Positions 1 through 5,785 of a DNA stretch of 6,399 nucleotides are shown one piece after another. The DNA is from a bacterium. Lineage in GTDB: Bacteria > Acidobacteriota > Blastocatellia > Pyrinomonadales > Pyrinomonadaceae. The first letter of the stretch is position 1; each line of letters starts with the position of its first letter. Position numbers and translations under genes: made by a program. The stretch spans positions 2,501 to 8,899 of the forward strand of contig JAQSDP010000014.1 in NCBI GenBank assembly GCA_029945985.1, read 5' to 3'. Below the pieces are notes generated by a model, which had not been told where the DNA came from, did no database searches, and was given only the letters and a program-made list of their open reading frames with translations.

Positions 1-950
1 CTCACATTGACAGTGTTATTATTGACCCGATTTGGAGCTACTGTATTTTCGCCTCCGACAATGACGAGCCCGCCCCGATCGAACTGAGCGGCTAGCGCAT
101 TTTCGAAATACCGGTCACCATGAATTTCCATATTTATAGTGTTTCCATTAGCTGACGTTGCCCCCCCAAGTCCGCCGATAACATTCGTTCCCGCGCCATT
201 TCCGTAGAAGCGGTTGCCGGTGGAGACCGCGTTAATTGTCGAGTTGAATGCCTGATTGTTGACTATCAGGCGGCCCTGCTCGTTCCCGTAGCTGCGGTTC
301 CCGATCATTCGAACATTGACCGTAGATCCAGTAGTGCCTGCAAAGTTTCCAACCCGGAAGCCTTCCGCTAAACCAAATGTGTTCTCAAAGAAATCGTTAT
401 CGATGATGTCAACCTCGAAGGTTCTACCCGAGGTTCCCGTGCCAAAGTTCCTCGCGTCAAATCCACGGATATTACCAGTGGACGCGATATGGGCTACGCG
501 GACGTGAGCGGTGACAGTCGATATGAGGTCGGCCTCAATAGCTGAAGACGCTACTCGTGCATTTCTCACAGTTAACCATTCGATCGAATTCCATCCTCTT
601 CCGATCCTGATGGCTCCTGTCATAGTTGGAATGCTTCCTTGAAAGGACGCCTGCGGCAGAGATCCGGCGTCGATGATTACTGACGAGCGGTCTCCGATCA
701 TTCCGATCAGCGACATATTCTCCTTAAGTTCGAGGCGCCCTCGATTCGGCCGCTCGACGCCTGAAGGATCATTTCGCGACAGTATGTAAGTACCTGGTGC
801 CAGAACTATCTGTGAGCCGCTGTTCGCTGGATCATTGACGGCCGCATAAAGTTCTTCAACGTTTGAGACGAGGACGGGGTTCGCAGCCGCAGTTATTGAA
901 GCTACAACTGTTAAAACGGCAAGTAGGAATAAATTGTGTATTCTTTTCAT
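1..950 (-). CDS. Secreted right-handed beta-helix protein (3' end beyond window)
   Basis: The frame is open from the ATG at 950 to the left edge, giving 316 residues and no stop, so the C-terminus is missing. Residues 1-23 form a Sec signal peptide: KR near the start, then a hydrophobic core rich in Leu, Val and Ala, with likely cleavage after the AAA before Asn24. Residues 26-100 look like the first turns of a parallel beta-helix, with a NVEELYAAV start and an APGTYIL turn, as in pectate-lyase-like folds. From about residue 178 the protein is built of imperfect repeats with a GNRxYxN core (IGNRSYGN, TGNRFYGN, GDRYFEN), each closing with Asn-Thr-Val/Ile or a similar end. Such proteins bind or cleave polysaccharide or serve as surface adhesins; nothing here identifies a catalytic site or substrate. 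It lies 11 bases downstream of the haloperoxidase-like gene and is probably co-transcribed with it. Fold and export are well supported; function is unknown. Confidence 0.85.
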   Translation of the reverse strand, partial: MKRIHNLFLLAVLTVVASITAAANPVLVSNVEELYAAVNDPANSGSQIVLAPGTYILSRNDPSGVERPNRGRLELKENMSLIGMIGDRSSVIIDAGSLPQASFQGSIPTMTGAIRIGRGWNSIEWLTVRNARVASSAIEADLISTVTAHVRVAHIASTGNIRGFDARNFGTGTSGRTFEVDIIDNDFFENTFGLAEGFRVGNFAGTTGSTVNVRMIGNRSYGNEQGRLIVNNQAFNSTINAVSTGNRFYGNGAGTNVIGGLGGATSANGNTINMEIHGDRYFENALAAQFDRGGLVIVGGENTVAPNRVNNNTVNV

Positions 951-957
951 TGTCTTT

Positions 958-963
958 CTCCTT
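958..963 (-). promoter_or_regulatory. Shine-Dalgarno of beta-helix gene, overlapping upstream stop codon
   Basis: AAGGAG on the minus strand lies 7 bases before the ATG at 950. Its first two A residues are the last two bases of the TAA that ends the haloperoxidase-like gene (TAAGGAG), so ribosomes finishing the upstream gene sit on this site. This supports the chosen start and suggests translational coupling of the two genes. Confidence 0.85.
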
Positions 964-2230
964 ATCTTCGTGTCATCAAGTTCTCGGCCACATAGGTCGC
1001 AACGTCGCGCCCCGCTTTCTGTCCTGCGGTGGTGTCATATCGGAAGTGAACGCCGCCGTAGATTCGGCTCTTCGCAACTTCGTCGGTCAACGTAGAGAAA
1101 GACGAATACTGACGCACGCCTTCCGGACCGAAGTCGATCTGAAAAGCAACATTGTCCGAGCCGTAGAAAAGCTCAAGCGTTTTGGCGATCGACGCGCTGG
1201 CTGACGATGCGTTCGAGGCGTATGAGGGATGGGGCGGCGTTCCGGGGCCACCGAGCAGAGAATCCCATCCCACGTCCGCGGTTGTATTATCGTTGCCGTC
1301 CTCGTCCGCTCGCTGGATAGCCGTCACCGGACGCCATCGGCCGTAGGTATACTGACTCGTGAACGTAGTGAGTAAAGCATCATGAAAAGAGACAAACGAA
1401 AGGGCAGCCACTCGTGCCCGTTCGAGCGACGAAAGATCTTGCGTTATAGAGGTTGAGAATACGACGCTAAACATCGCCGCATCACTCGCCGGGGGAATGG
1501 CCCAGCGGAATGCTGAAGCAGTCTGTTCAGCCGTCCGCGTTCCGCTCGACGCGGATCCGAGTTCTTTCACTTCGTAAAGCGACGATGCGTACTCAGCGCC
1601 TGTGAGTGCAGGTGGTGCGACCGGAAGAAACTGAGTCGGCGAACTCAGTGCGAACGGGCAAACGCCCGGGATGTTGGTAAACACTGCAAATCCGGGGAAC
1701 GGCGTCGGACCCTGCCAGTTACCGGGCATAGGGTCGAGCTGATATGGTGTCCACGGAGCGGTCCAACCATCGTTCGAACGGTATGCAAGCAGCCTCGCAG
1801 CTACGATCCGGCCGACTATCTGCCCCTGTCTGACTCGATTGAACGACTCGCCGGAAAAAGAGTCTGCCAATTCAGCCTCGTAAACCGCCTGCCTCGACGG
1901 GTAGAGCCCGACTAACACGTCATGAGCGGCCTGAGCCGCGGCCGCCTTTTGCGAAGCGTTCTTCGATCCGGGTACATCCGTTAGATACGAGCGATATCCG
2001 CCTTCGATCGAATTCATAGCATCGAAGATCGCGAGATTTATCATCGCGAAGCTGCGAGCCGGCAGAATGTTTCCCGGATGTAGCTCAGGTACTTCGAGCG
2101 TCTGCCCGAGAACCCGATTCCATTGTAGGACGACATCCTCCGCACTTTCTGGCAAAGAATGAACGGATGCCGGTGTAAACGTCACGACAATGATTGTCAA
2201 AAGTAGTGTTCCAAGTATTGGATTCTTCAT
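962..2230 (-). CDS. Exported vanadium haloperoxidase/PAP2-superfamily protein with altered active site
   Basis: This 422-residue protein has a signal peptide at about residues 1-25: MKNP, a hydrophobic stretch, then cleavage near SVHS/LP. The N-terminal part has the family pattern around LQWNRV and AMINLAIFDAMNS (residues 36-73). The C-terminal half carries the metal-pocket motifs: YTYGRWRPVTAI with Arg300, the PHPSYASNASS loop at about 333-343, and SRIYGGVHFR with Arg389 and His395. Compared with fungal vanadium chloroperoxidase (Lys353, Arg360, Ser402, Gly403, His404, Arg490, His496), Arg300, Ser339, Arg389 and His395 are kept. Gln293 stands for the Lys, Asn340 for the Gly and Ala341 for the acid-base His. 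The frame runs unbroken through the loop, so this is substitution and not a frameshift. A vanadate- or phosphate-binding protein of the envelope or outside is likely; normal haloperoxidase activity is doubtful. The frame stays open up to a GTG at 2524, but the ATG at 2230 has a Shine-Dalgarno sequence and begins the signal peptide. The extra 98 residues would lie across the divergent promoters. An ATG at 2254 is a weaker alternative. Confidence 0.85.
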   Translation of the reverse strand: MKNPILGTLLLTIIVVTFTPASVHSLPESAEDVVLQWNRVLGQTLEVPELHPGNILPARSFAMINLAIFDAMNSIEGGYRSYLTDVPGSKNASQKAAAAQAAHDVLVGLYPSRQAVYEAELADSFSGESFNRVRQGQIVGRIVAARLLAYRSNDGWTAPWTPYQLDPMPGNWQGPTPFPGFAVFTNIPGVCPFALSSPTQFLPVAPPALTGAEYASSLYEVKELGSASSGTRTAEQTASAFRWAIPPASDAAMFSVVFSTSITQDLSSLERARVAALSFVSFHDALLTTFTSQYTYGRWRPVTAIQRADEDGNDNTTADVGWDSLLGGPGTPPHPSYASNASSASASIAKTLELFYGSDNVAFQIDFGPEGVRQYSSFSTLTDEVAKSRIYGGVHFRYDTTAGQKAGRDVATYVAENLMTRR

Positions 2231-2238
2231 GAGTTTGT

Positions 2239-2242
2239 CTCC
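2239..2242 (-). promoter_or_regulatory. Shine-Dalgarno of haloperoxidase-like gene
   Basis: GGAG within CTGGAGAC on the minus strand lies 8 bases before the ATG at 2230. Together with the signal peptide that begins at this ATG, it favours 2230 over the in-frame alternatives at 2254 and 2524. Confidence 0.7.
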
Positions 2243-2394
2243 AGTAAATTCCATCGATCGAAGCTGGCGGATGCGTGCGATATGGAGCAAAAAAGGTAAG
2301 TCGATGTTCCAGTCGACCGGGAGGGCCGTTATGCGGTTGCCGTTCATGACCGTGTGCGTTGGGGCAATGTCGGACGTCCACACGAACCCGGATT

Positions 2395-2418
2395 TGACCG
2401 CAATAGTGCGCGCGGTCA
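2395..2418. repeat. Perfect inverted repeat TGACCGC-N10-GCGGTCA, candidate operator
   Basis: The arms at 2395-2401 and 2412-2418 are exact reverse complements of 7 bases, separated by 10 bases. The centre-to-centre spacing of the arms is 17 bases, somewhat under two helical turns. The element ends 3 bases before the -35 candidate of the regulator gene, a place where a regulator could activate or block. The plus-strand copy is followed by five T residues, so it also resembles a weak terminator hairpin, although no plus-strand gene lies upstream. That it is bound by the neighbouring winged-helix regulator is inference. Confidence 0.5.
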
Positions 2419-2421
2419 TTT

Positions 2422-2453
2422 TTGAACTATTTGGACGCCGGCTGCTATATAAT
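2422..2453 (+). promoter_or_regulatory. Promoter candidate for the winged-helix/TPR regulator gene
   Basis: TTGAAC at 2422-2427 could be the -35 element. The -10 is TATATA at 2446-2451 with an 18-base spacer and an upstream TG (TGCTATATAAT), as in an extended -10 site. Reading the overlapping TATAAT at 2448-2453 as the -10 gives a 20-base spacer, which is long. Transcription would start near 2460, giving a leader of about 85 bases. Confidence 0.55.
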
Positions 2454-2488
2454 CCTAGGCTGATCCTTTGCGGGGAATCGAGCGGTAA

Positions 2489-2519
2489 TTTATAGCAACC
2501 GACGATATTTCTGTTCCAA
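2489..2519 (-). promoter_or_regulatory. Promoter candidate for the haloperoxidase-like/beta-helix operon
   Basis: On the minus strand TTGGAA (2519 to 2514) is followed after 19 bases by TATAAA (2494 to 2489), preceded by TGC as in an extended -10. The spacer is long, so the -35 is uncertain. The predicted start near 2482 would give a leader of about 250 bases and make this promoter face the regulator promoter with overlapping transcripts. Confidence 0.4.
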
Positions 2520-2536
2520 AACACAGTAATCGTCGG
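2499..2536 (+). repeat. Inverted repeat CCGACGAT/ATCGTCGG reaching into the regulator's ribosome site
   Basis: The arms at 2499-2506 and 2529-2536 are perfect 8-base reverse complements with a 22-base spacer. A smaller inner pair, CTGT 2511-2514 and ACAG 2523-2526, could extend the stem. In the regulator mRNA the right arm includes the first two G residues of the GGAGG ribosome site, so folding could lower translation. As DNA it could instead be an operator overlapping the -35 of the opposite promoter. Neither role is shown by sequence alone. Confidence 0.5.
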
Positions 2537-2539
2537 AGG
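2535..2539 (+). promoter_or_regulatory. Shine-Dalgarno of the regulator gene
   Basis: GGAGG lies 6 bases before the ATG at 2546, supporting that start. It is partly inside the right arm of the inverted repeat at 2499-2536. Confidence 0.8.
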
Positions 2540-2545
2540 CTCATA

Positions 2546-4072
2546 ATGTCTTTGGAAATTGTTCCTAGTTTTATCCTCAATTCTTCTGAGGCCGATTTGG
2601 ACAGTAAAGAGCAGGTATCCTACACTTTCAGAACGTTTCGCATAGATGTTTCCGAGCGCCGTCTTTTAGAGAACCGGGCCACCATCCCGCTTACGCCCAA
2701 GTCGTTCGACCTGCTCGTATACCTCGTTGAGCGTAGCGGACACCTCGTCGAGAAAGATGAGTTATTGGAGAAAGTTTGGCCCGATTCGATCGTTGAGGAG
2801 TCTAATCTTGCCCGAATCGTCCATACGCTGCGCAAGGTGCTTGGCGAGGATAAGAACGGTGAGAGGCTCATCGAGACAGTTCCCAAGAAGGGATACCGGT
2901 TTGTTGCGGAAGTTACTCGGCTTGGAGATGTGGATCGCCGAACCGAATTTGCGACGTTCCCGGCTGAGCCGGAGCCGATTCCGCCTCCGGCTCGCACTCT
3001 CTATTCGCGATCGACGTTGATCACCGTCTCGGCGGCGATCGTAGGCTTGGTGTTAGTCCTCGCCTTAGCGGCGTGGAGCTACAGGTTATCAAACACACCG
3101 GAAGCCGCTTCTTCGGAAGCAAGCACTCATCCAGAAACGAAGAACGGCGAAGCTTATCAGCAATATTCGCAGGGCAGGTTCCTCGTCGAGCGCCGGCACA
3201 AAGGTGACTACGAAAAAGCGCTTGAGCACTTCGAACGAGCGATCGAGCTTGATCCAACTTATGCGAACGCGTTAGCGGGCAAAGCAGACACGAAGGTTGT
3301 TTTGTTCTGGGGTTCGAGTTCACACGCGGACATAAGTCAGGCTCGCACTGCGGTTCGCCGCGCTATTGAGATAGACAGTCGTAATTCATATGCCCGGACG
3401 GTACACTGTCGAATTCTAACGACCTATGATTGGGATCACTCTGCCGCCGAGAAGGAATGCCGCAAGGCGGTCGAACTCAACCCTCAAGATCACGAAGCTC
3501 AGAAAGAGCTAGCTTTTCTTTTGAGCTCTCTGGGGAAGTCGGAAGAGGCTCTACAGGCGATGGATCGGGCAATCGCGATCGCCCCTACCTCGTTTAACAA
3601 ACGCTCTCGCGGAGTTGTCCTCTACCATTCCCGTCGTTACGATGAGGCTCTCGAGCAGTTCCACCAGGTCGGCCATACCGATCCAAATTATCGAGAAGCG
3701 ATCCGTTGGCTGATTCGGTGTCATCAAATGGAGAAGGATTACGAGAGGGCTCTGGCCTCGTACCAAATATTGCTTGAGGACTCGGGGGCCACAGCCGCGG
3801 AAAGGGATTCGGTTGTGACGGATTTCAAAAGTAAGGGCTGGAATGCCGTCCTGGAACACATGGCGGGAAGTCCTAGCCTGCGAACCTTGTTCCTCGCTGG
3901 TACATATGCTCAGCTAGGGCAGACCGACCGAGCCTTCGAGGTGCTCGAAGATATGTACGCGCGCAAGGCAATTCTATTGATCACGGCCGCACGCGAACCA
4001 ACCCTCGATCCTATTCGCAACGATCCTCGTTTTGCCGATCTTCTAAACCGTATCGGGATGAAGCAGAACTAG
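2546..4072 (+). CDS. Membrane-anchored winged-helix regulator with TPR domain (ToxR/CadC-like)
   Basis: This 508-residue protein starts with an OmpR/PhoB-type winged-helix DNA-binding domain at about residues 25-123. Visible marks are TPKSFDLLVYLVE, the EKVWPD turn, the recognition helix at about 86-99 (SNLARIVHTLRKVL) and the wing ETVPKKGYRF. A Pro-rich linker (about 138-149) leads to a single membrane helix at about 158-178, flanked by Arg on the N-terminal side, so the DNA-binding domain should be cytoplasmic. The rest, about 200-475, is a run of TPR-like helical pairs (for example DYEKALEHFERAIELDP, then units near 302, 333, 364 and 399), placed in the periplasm. The end, DPIRNDPRFADLLNRIG, is a common closing segment in this family. 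There is no receiver domain, so it is a one-component regulator whose TPR part presumably senses a protein or peptide partner. It diverges from the haloperoxidase-like operon, its most likely target by inference. Autoregulation is possible from the inverted repeats near its start. Confidence 0.9.
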   Translation: MSLEIVPSFILNSSEADLDSKEQVSYTFRTFRIDVSERRLLENRATIPLTPKSFDLLVYLVERSGHLVEKDELLEKVWPDSIVEESNLARIVHTLRKVLGEDKNGERLIETVPKKGYRFVAEVTRLGDVDRRTEFATFPAEPEPIPPPARTLYSRSTLITVSAAIVGLVLVLALAAWSYRLSNTPEAASSEASTHPETKNGEAYQQYSQGRFLVERRHKGDYEKALEHFERAIELDPTYANALAGKADTKVVLFWGSSSHADISQARTAVRRAIEIDSRNSYARTVHCRILTTYDWDHSAAEKECRKAVELNPQDHEAQKELAFLLSSLGKSEEALQAMDRAIAIAPTSFNKRSRGVVLYHSRRYDEALEQFHQVGHTDPNYREAIRWLIRCHQMEKDYERALASYQILLEDSGATAAERDSVVTDFKSKGWNAVLEHMAGSPSLRTLFLAGTYAQLGQTDRAFEVLEDMYARKAILLITAAREPTLDPIRNDPRFADLLNRIGMKQN

Positions 4073-4075
4073 AGA

Positions 4076-5569
4076 TCAGTTCGGACGCACAGTGAGATAA
4101 ACTGTGCCGCCGCGGCGGGCGACAAGCATCAGGATTGGCCGTTCGCCGGCCCGCTCGAGGGCCGCCTGGACATCCTCAACCGACTTTACGGCAACTCGAT
4201 TGATCTCTAGTACCACATCACCGCGAGAGATTCCGGCCTCGGCGGAGGGTCCGGCCTGGTCGACGTCGGTTACGACTAGACCTTCGCCTTCGTTGATGCC
4301 TAACTGTTTCGCGACCGATGGGGTTATGGGCTGCAGGCTGAGACCGAGTTTCCCACCTTGCGGTTGGATGTTAGGAGCATTCGGGTTCTGTCCTACGGGA
4401 GCCGCCGTTCCTGATCCGTCGACGTTGTATTCATCGAGCGTTGCCGTCAGTTCGACCTGATTACCCTCGCGCGTTATCGCAAGTTTGATCTCGGATCCCG
4501 GCAGGGTTCCTGCAACTTTGTTGCGAAGCACGTTAGAGTCTTCGATCTTCTCGCCGTTGATCGCAGTAATGATATCGCCCCGCTTCACCCCTGCCTTCTC
4601 GGCCGAGCTCCCAGCCCTGACGGTGCTGACGAGCACTCCCGACGTATCCTTCAATTCCAGAGCCTTAGCGGTATCTTCAGAAATATTCTGAATATTGATG
4701 CCCAGCATTCCGCGCCGCACCCGCCCGTCTTTGAGGAGCTGCTCCATCACCGACTTTGCCATATTCGACGGAATAGAGAAACCGATACCAATATTGCCCC
4801 CCGCCGGACCGCCGGCGAGTATCTGAGAATTGATTCCTATCAGTTCGCCGTTAAGATTCACCAAAGCGCCTCCCGAATTACCTCGATTGATGGGAGCGTC
4901 GGTTTGAAGAAAATCTTCAAATGTGTCGTTACTGTTGCCGTAAGCCAATCCAGTCCGGCGTCCCTTGGCCGAGATGATCCCTGCCGTTACCGTTTGCCCG
5001 ATCCCGAGCGGATTGCCTATAGCGAGCACGATGTCGCCAACTCTTACGGTGTCCGAATTACCGAGCGTAAGAAAAGGCATATTCTGAGCTTCGATCTTCA
5101 GGACCGCCATGTCGCTCGGCCTGTCCGAACCGACGAGCTTAGCTTCGAAGGACTTGTTGTCAGCGAGCAACACGGTTATCTTCTCCGCACCCTCGACGAC
5201 ATGGTTATTCGTCACGATGGTGCCGTCAGCCGAAACGATAACACCGCTGCCGAGGCCGCGTTCGATCTGCGGACGCTGTTGAGGCTGTTGCTGCCCCGGT
5301 CCCTGGCGAAATAGATCGTCCAGGTTGAACTGGGTCTGAGAGTTGGGCCGGCCTTTAACTTCTGCCTCGATGCGCACGACTGCCGGAGAAGATTTCTCAA
5401 CCACATCCGCATACGAAGTTCGGACGCCATCGACGACGATCGGTGCCGGCGGAGCAGAAGGCTGCACGGGCGCCGCGGGTTGTTCTCCACTGAGTAGCCC
5501 TGTATTACAGGCTGAAAACGTGAAGACAGAGATTAGGGAGGCGGTTAGGATAAGATTACGGTTAAACAT
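4076..5569 (-). CDS. HtrA/Deg-family serine protease, lipoprotein, two PDZ domains
   Basis: This 497-residue protein is an envelope quality-control protease that degrades or refolds misfolded exported proteins. Residues 1-21 look like a lipoprotein signal ending FSAC, with Cys21 the probable lipidation site. A Pro/Ala-rich linker follows to about 45. The trypsin-like domain covers about 52-280 with the triad His123 (TNNHVV), Asp153 (SDMAVL) and Ser232 (GNSGGAL). A Gln-rich stretch at 90-101 sits in the loop before the first strands, where DegP has its LA loop. PDZ1 is about 284-380, followed by a Gly/Pro/Asn linker, and PDZ2 is about 406-495. Length and order match Do-like proteases. The frame is open to a TTG at 5602, but that codon lies in the promoter -10 region; the ATG at 5569 has a Shine-Dalgarno sequence and opens the signal. 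The gene is convergent with the regulator, with 3 bases between stops. It is most like DegP/DegQ in architecture, but which one cannot be told. Confidence 0.95.
   Translation of the reverse strand: MFNRNLILTASLISVFTFSACNTGLLSGEQPAAPVQPSAPPAPIVVDGVRTSYADVVEKSSPAVVRIEAEVKGRPNSQTQFNLDDLFRQGPGQQQPQQRPQIERGLGSGVIVSADGTIVTNNHVVEGAEKITVLLADNKSFEAKLVGSDRPSDMAVLKIEAQNMPFLTLGNSDTVRVGDIVLAIGNPLGIGQTVTAGIISAKGRRTGLAYGNSNDTFEDFLQTDAPINRGNSGGALVNLNGELIGINSQILAGGPAGGNIGIGFSIPSNMAKSVMEQLLKDGRVRRGMLGINIQNISEDTAKALELKDTSGVLVSTVRAGSSAEKAGVKRGDIITAINGEKIEDSNVLRNKVAGTLPGSEIKLAITREGNQVELTATLDEYNVDGSGTAAPVGQNPNAPNIQPQGGKLGLSLQPITPSVAKQLGINEGEGLVVTDVDQAGPSAEAGISRGDVVLEINRVAVKSVEDVQAALERAGERPILMLVARRGGTVYLTVRPN
4087..4118. 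repeat. Stem-loop and GC palindrome at the convergent gene ends
   Basis: GCACAGT (4087-4093) and ACTGTGC (4101-4107) form a perfect 7-base inverted repeat with a 7-base loop. A 12-base palindrome, CCGCCGCGGCGG, follows directly at 4107-4118. Both lie inside the last htrA codons and just after the regulator stop codon. With only 3 bases between the genes, this is the only visible structure that could help end the regulator transcript, but neither strand has a T run after it, so it is not a standard intrinsic terminator. Confidence 0.3.
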
Positions 5570-5578
5570 TTGGAACTT

Positions 5579-5582
5579 CTCC
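5579..5582 (-). promoter_or_regulatory. Shine-Dalgarno of htrA-like gene
   Basis: GGAG within CGGAGAAG on the minus strand lies 9 bases before the ATG at 5569. This supports that start over the in-frame TTG at 5602. Confidence 0.7.
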
Positions 5583-5602
5583 GATAAATATCTATATATC
5601 AA

Positions 5603-5630
5603 ATTCTAGCGATTTGCGGGCGAGATTCAA
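5603..5630 (-). promoter_or_regulatory. Promoter candidate for htrA-like gene
   Basis: On the minus strand TTGAAT (5630 to 5625) is followed after 16 bases by TAGAAT (5608 to 5603), close to a housekeeping sigma-70 type promoter. Transcription would start near 5596, giving a leader of about 27 bases. I see no clear match to the E. coli sigma-E pattern (GAACTT/TCTGA) that drives degP there. Confidence 0.6.
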
Positions 5631-5733
5631 CACTTATCATTCTTTTACGAGTTTGAGAGCGAGATGTTCGCATATTTGGATCGTCCGCTGACCCGCTTCG
5701 TGACTGGAATCGGGTGGGAGTTCGCCAATGGAA

Positions 5734-5768
5734 AAGGGACAATGAACTTTGATCGTCCATTGTCCCTT
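5734..5768 (-). terminator. Intrinsic terminator after deoxyhypusine-synthase-like gene
   Basis: AAGGGACAATG (5734-5744) and CATTGTCCCTT (5758-5768) form a perfect 11-base inverted repeat with a 13-base loop. Read on the minus strand it begins 17 bases after the stop codon at 5786. The stem runs into a short T run (CCCTTTTCC). The T run is short, so termination may be partial, but position and orientation fit well. It separates this gene from the htrA promoter downstream. Confidence 0.75.
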
Positions 5769-5785
5769 CTAAATTACCCATTGAT

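Larger units (their letters stand above)
2231..2545. other. Divergent intergenic control region
   Basis: These 315 bases separate the start codons of the minus-strand haloperoxidase-like gene and the plus-strand regulator gene. They hold two promoter candidates pointing toward each other's gene and two perfect inverted repeats, each listed separately. TGACCG also occurs at 2347-2352, again at 2395-2400, and inverted at 2413-2418. A minus-strand reading frame crosses the whole region, but it has no recognisable protein pattern and no good ribosome site, so the region is treated as non-coding. Bases 2243-2390 show nothing else that I can support; they would be a long 5' leader of the haloperoxidase-like transcript. 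Confidence 0.75.

Noticed and set aside
863..1204. Plus-strand ORF of 113 residues across the junction of the two minus-strand genes
   Set aside because: It is antisense to two well-supported coding regions and shows no domain or export pattern beyond chance.
962..1330. Frameshift or sequencing error as the cause of the missing active-site histidine
   Set aside because: The reading frame and family similarity continue unbroken on both sides of the loop, and the His-to-Ala change needs more than one base difference, so a simple indel does not explain it.
2190..2495. Plus-strand ORF of 101 residues in the control region
   Set aside because: It overlaps the haloperoxidase-like gene start and the regulator promoter and has no recognisable protein features.
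2231..2524. A 98-residue N-terminal extension of the haloperoxidase-like protein, starting at a GTG
   Set aside because: It would bury the signal peptide at residue 99, has no family-like pattern, crosses both promoter candidates, and the ATG at 2230 has its own ribosome site.
5570..5602. TTG start of htrA, 11 codons upstream
   Set aside because: It lies at the edge of the likely -10 element and would put polar residues ahead of the lipoprotein signal; the ATG at 5569 has GGAG at proper spacing.
5599..5781. Small minus-strand ORF of 60 residues between htrA and the deoxyhypusine-synthase-like gene
   Set aside because: It runs through the terminator hairpin and the htrA promoter, has low-complexity Ser/Arg composition and no ribosome site of note.
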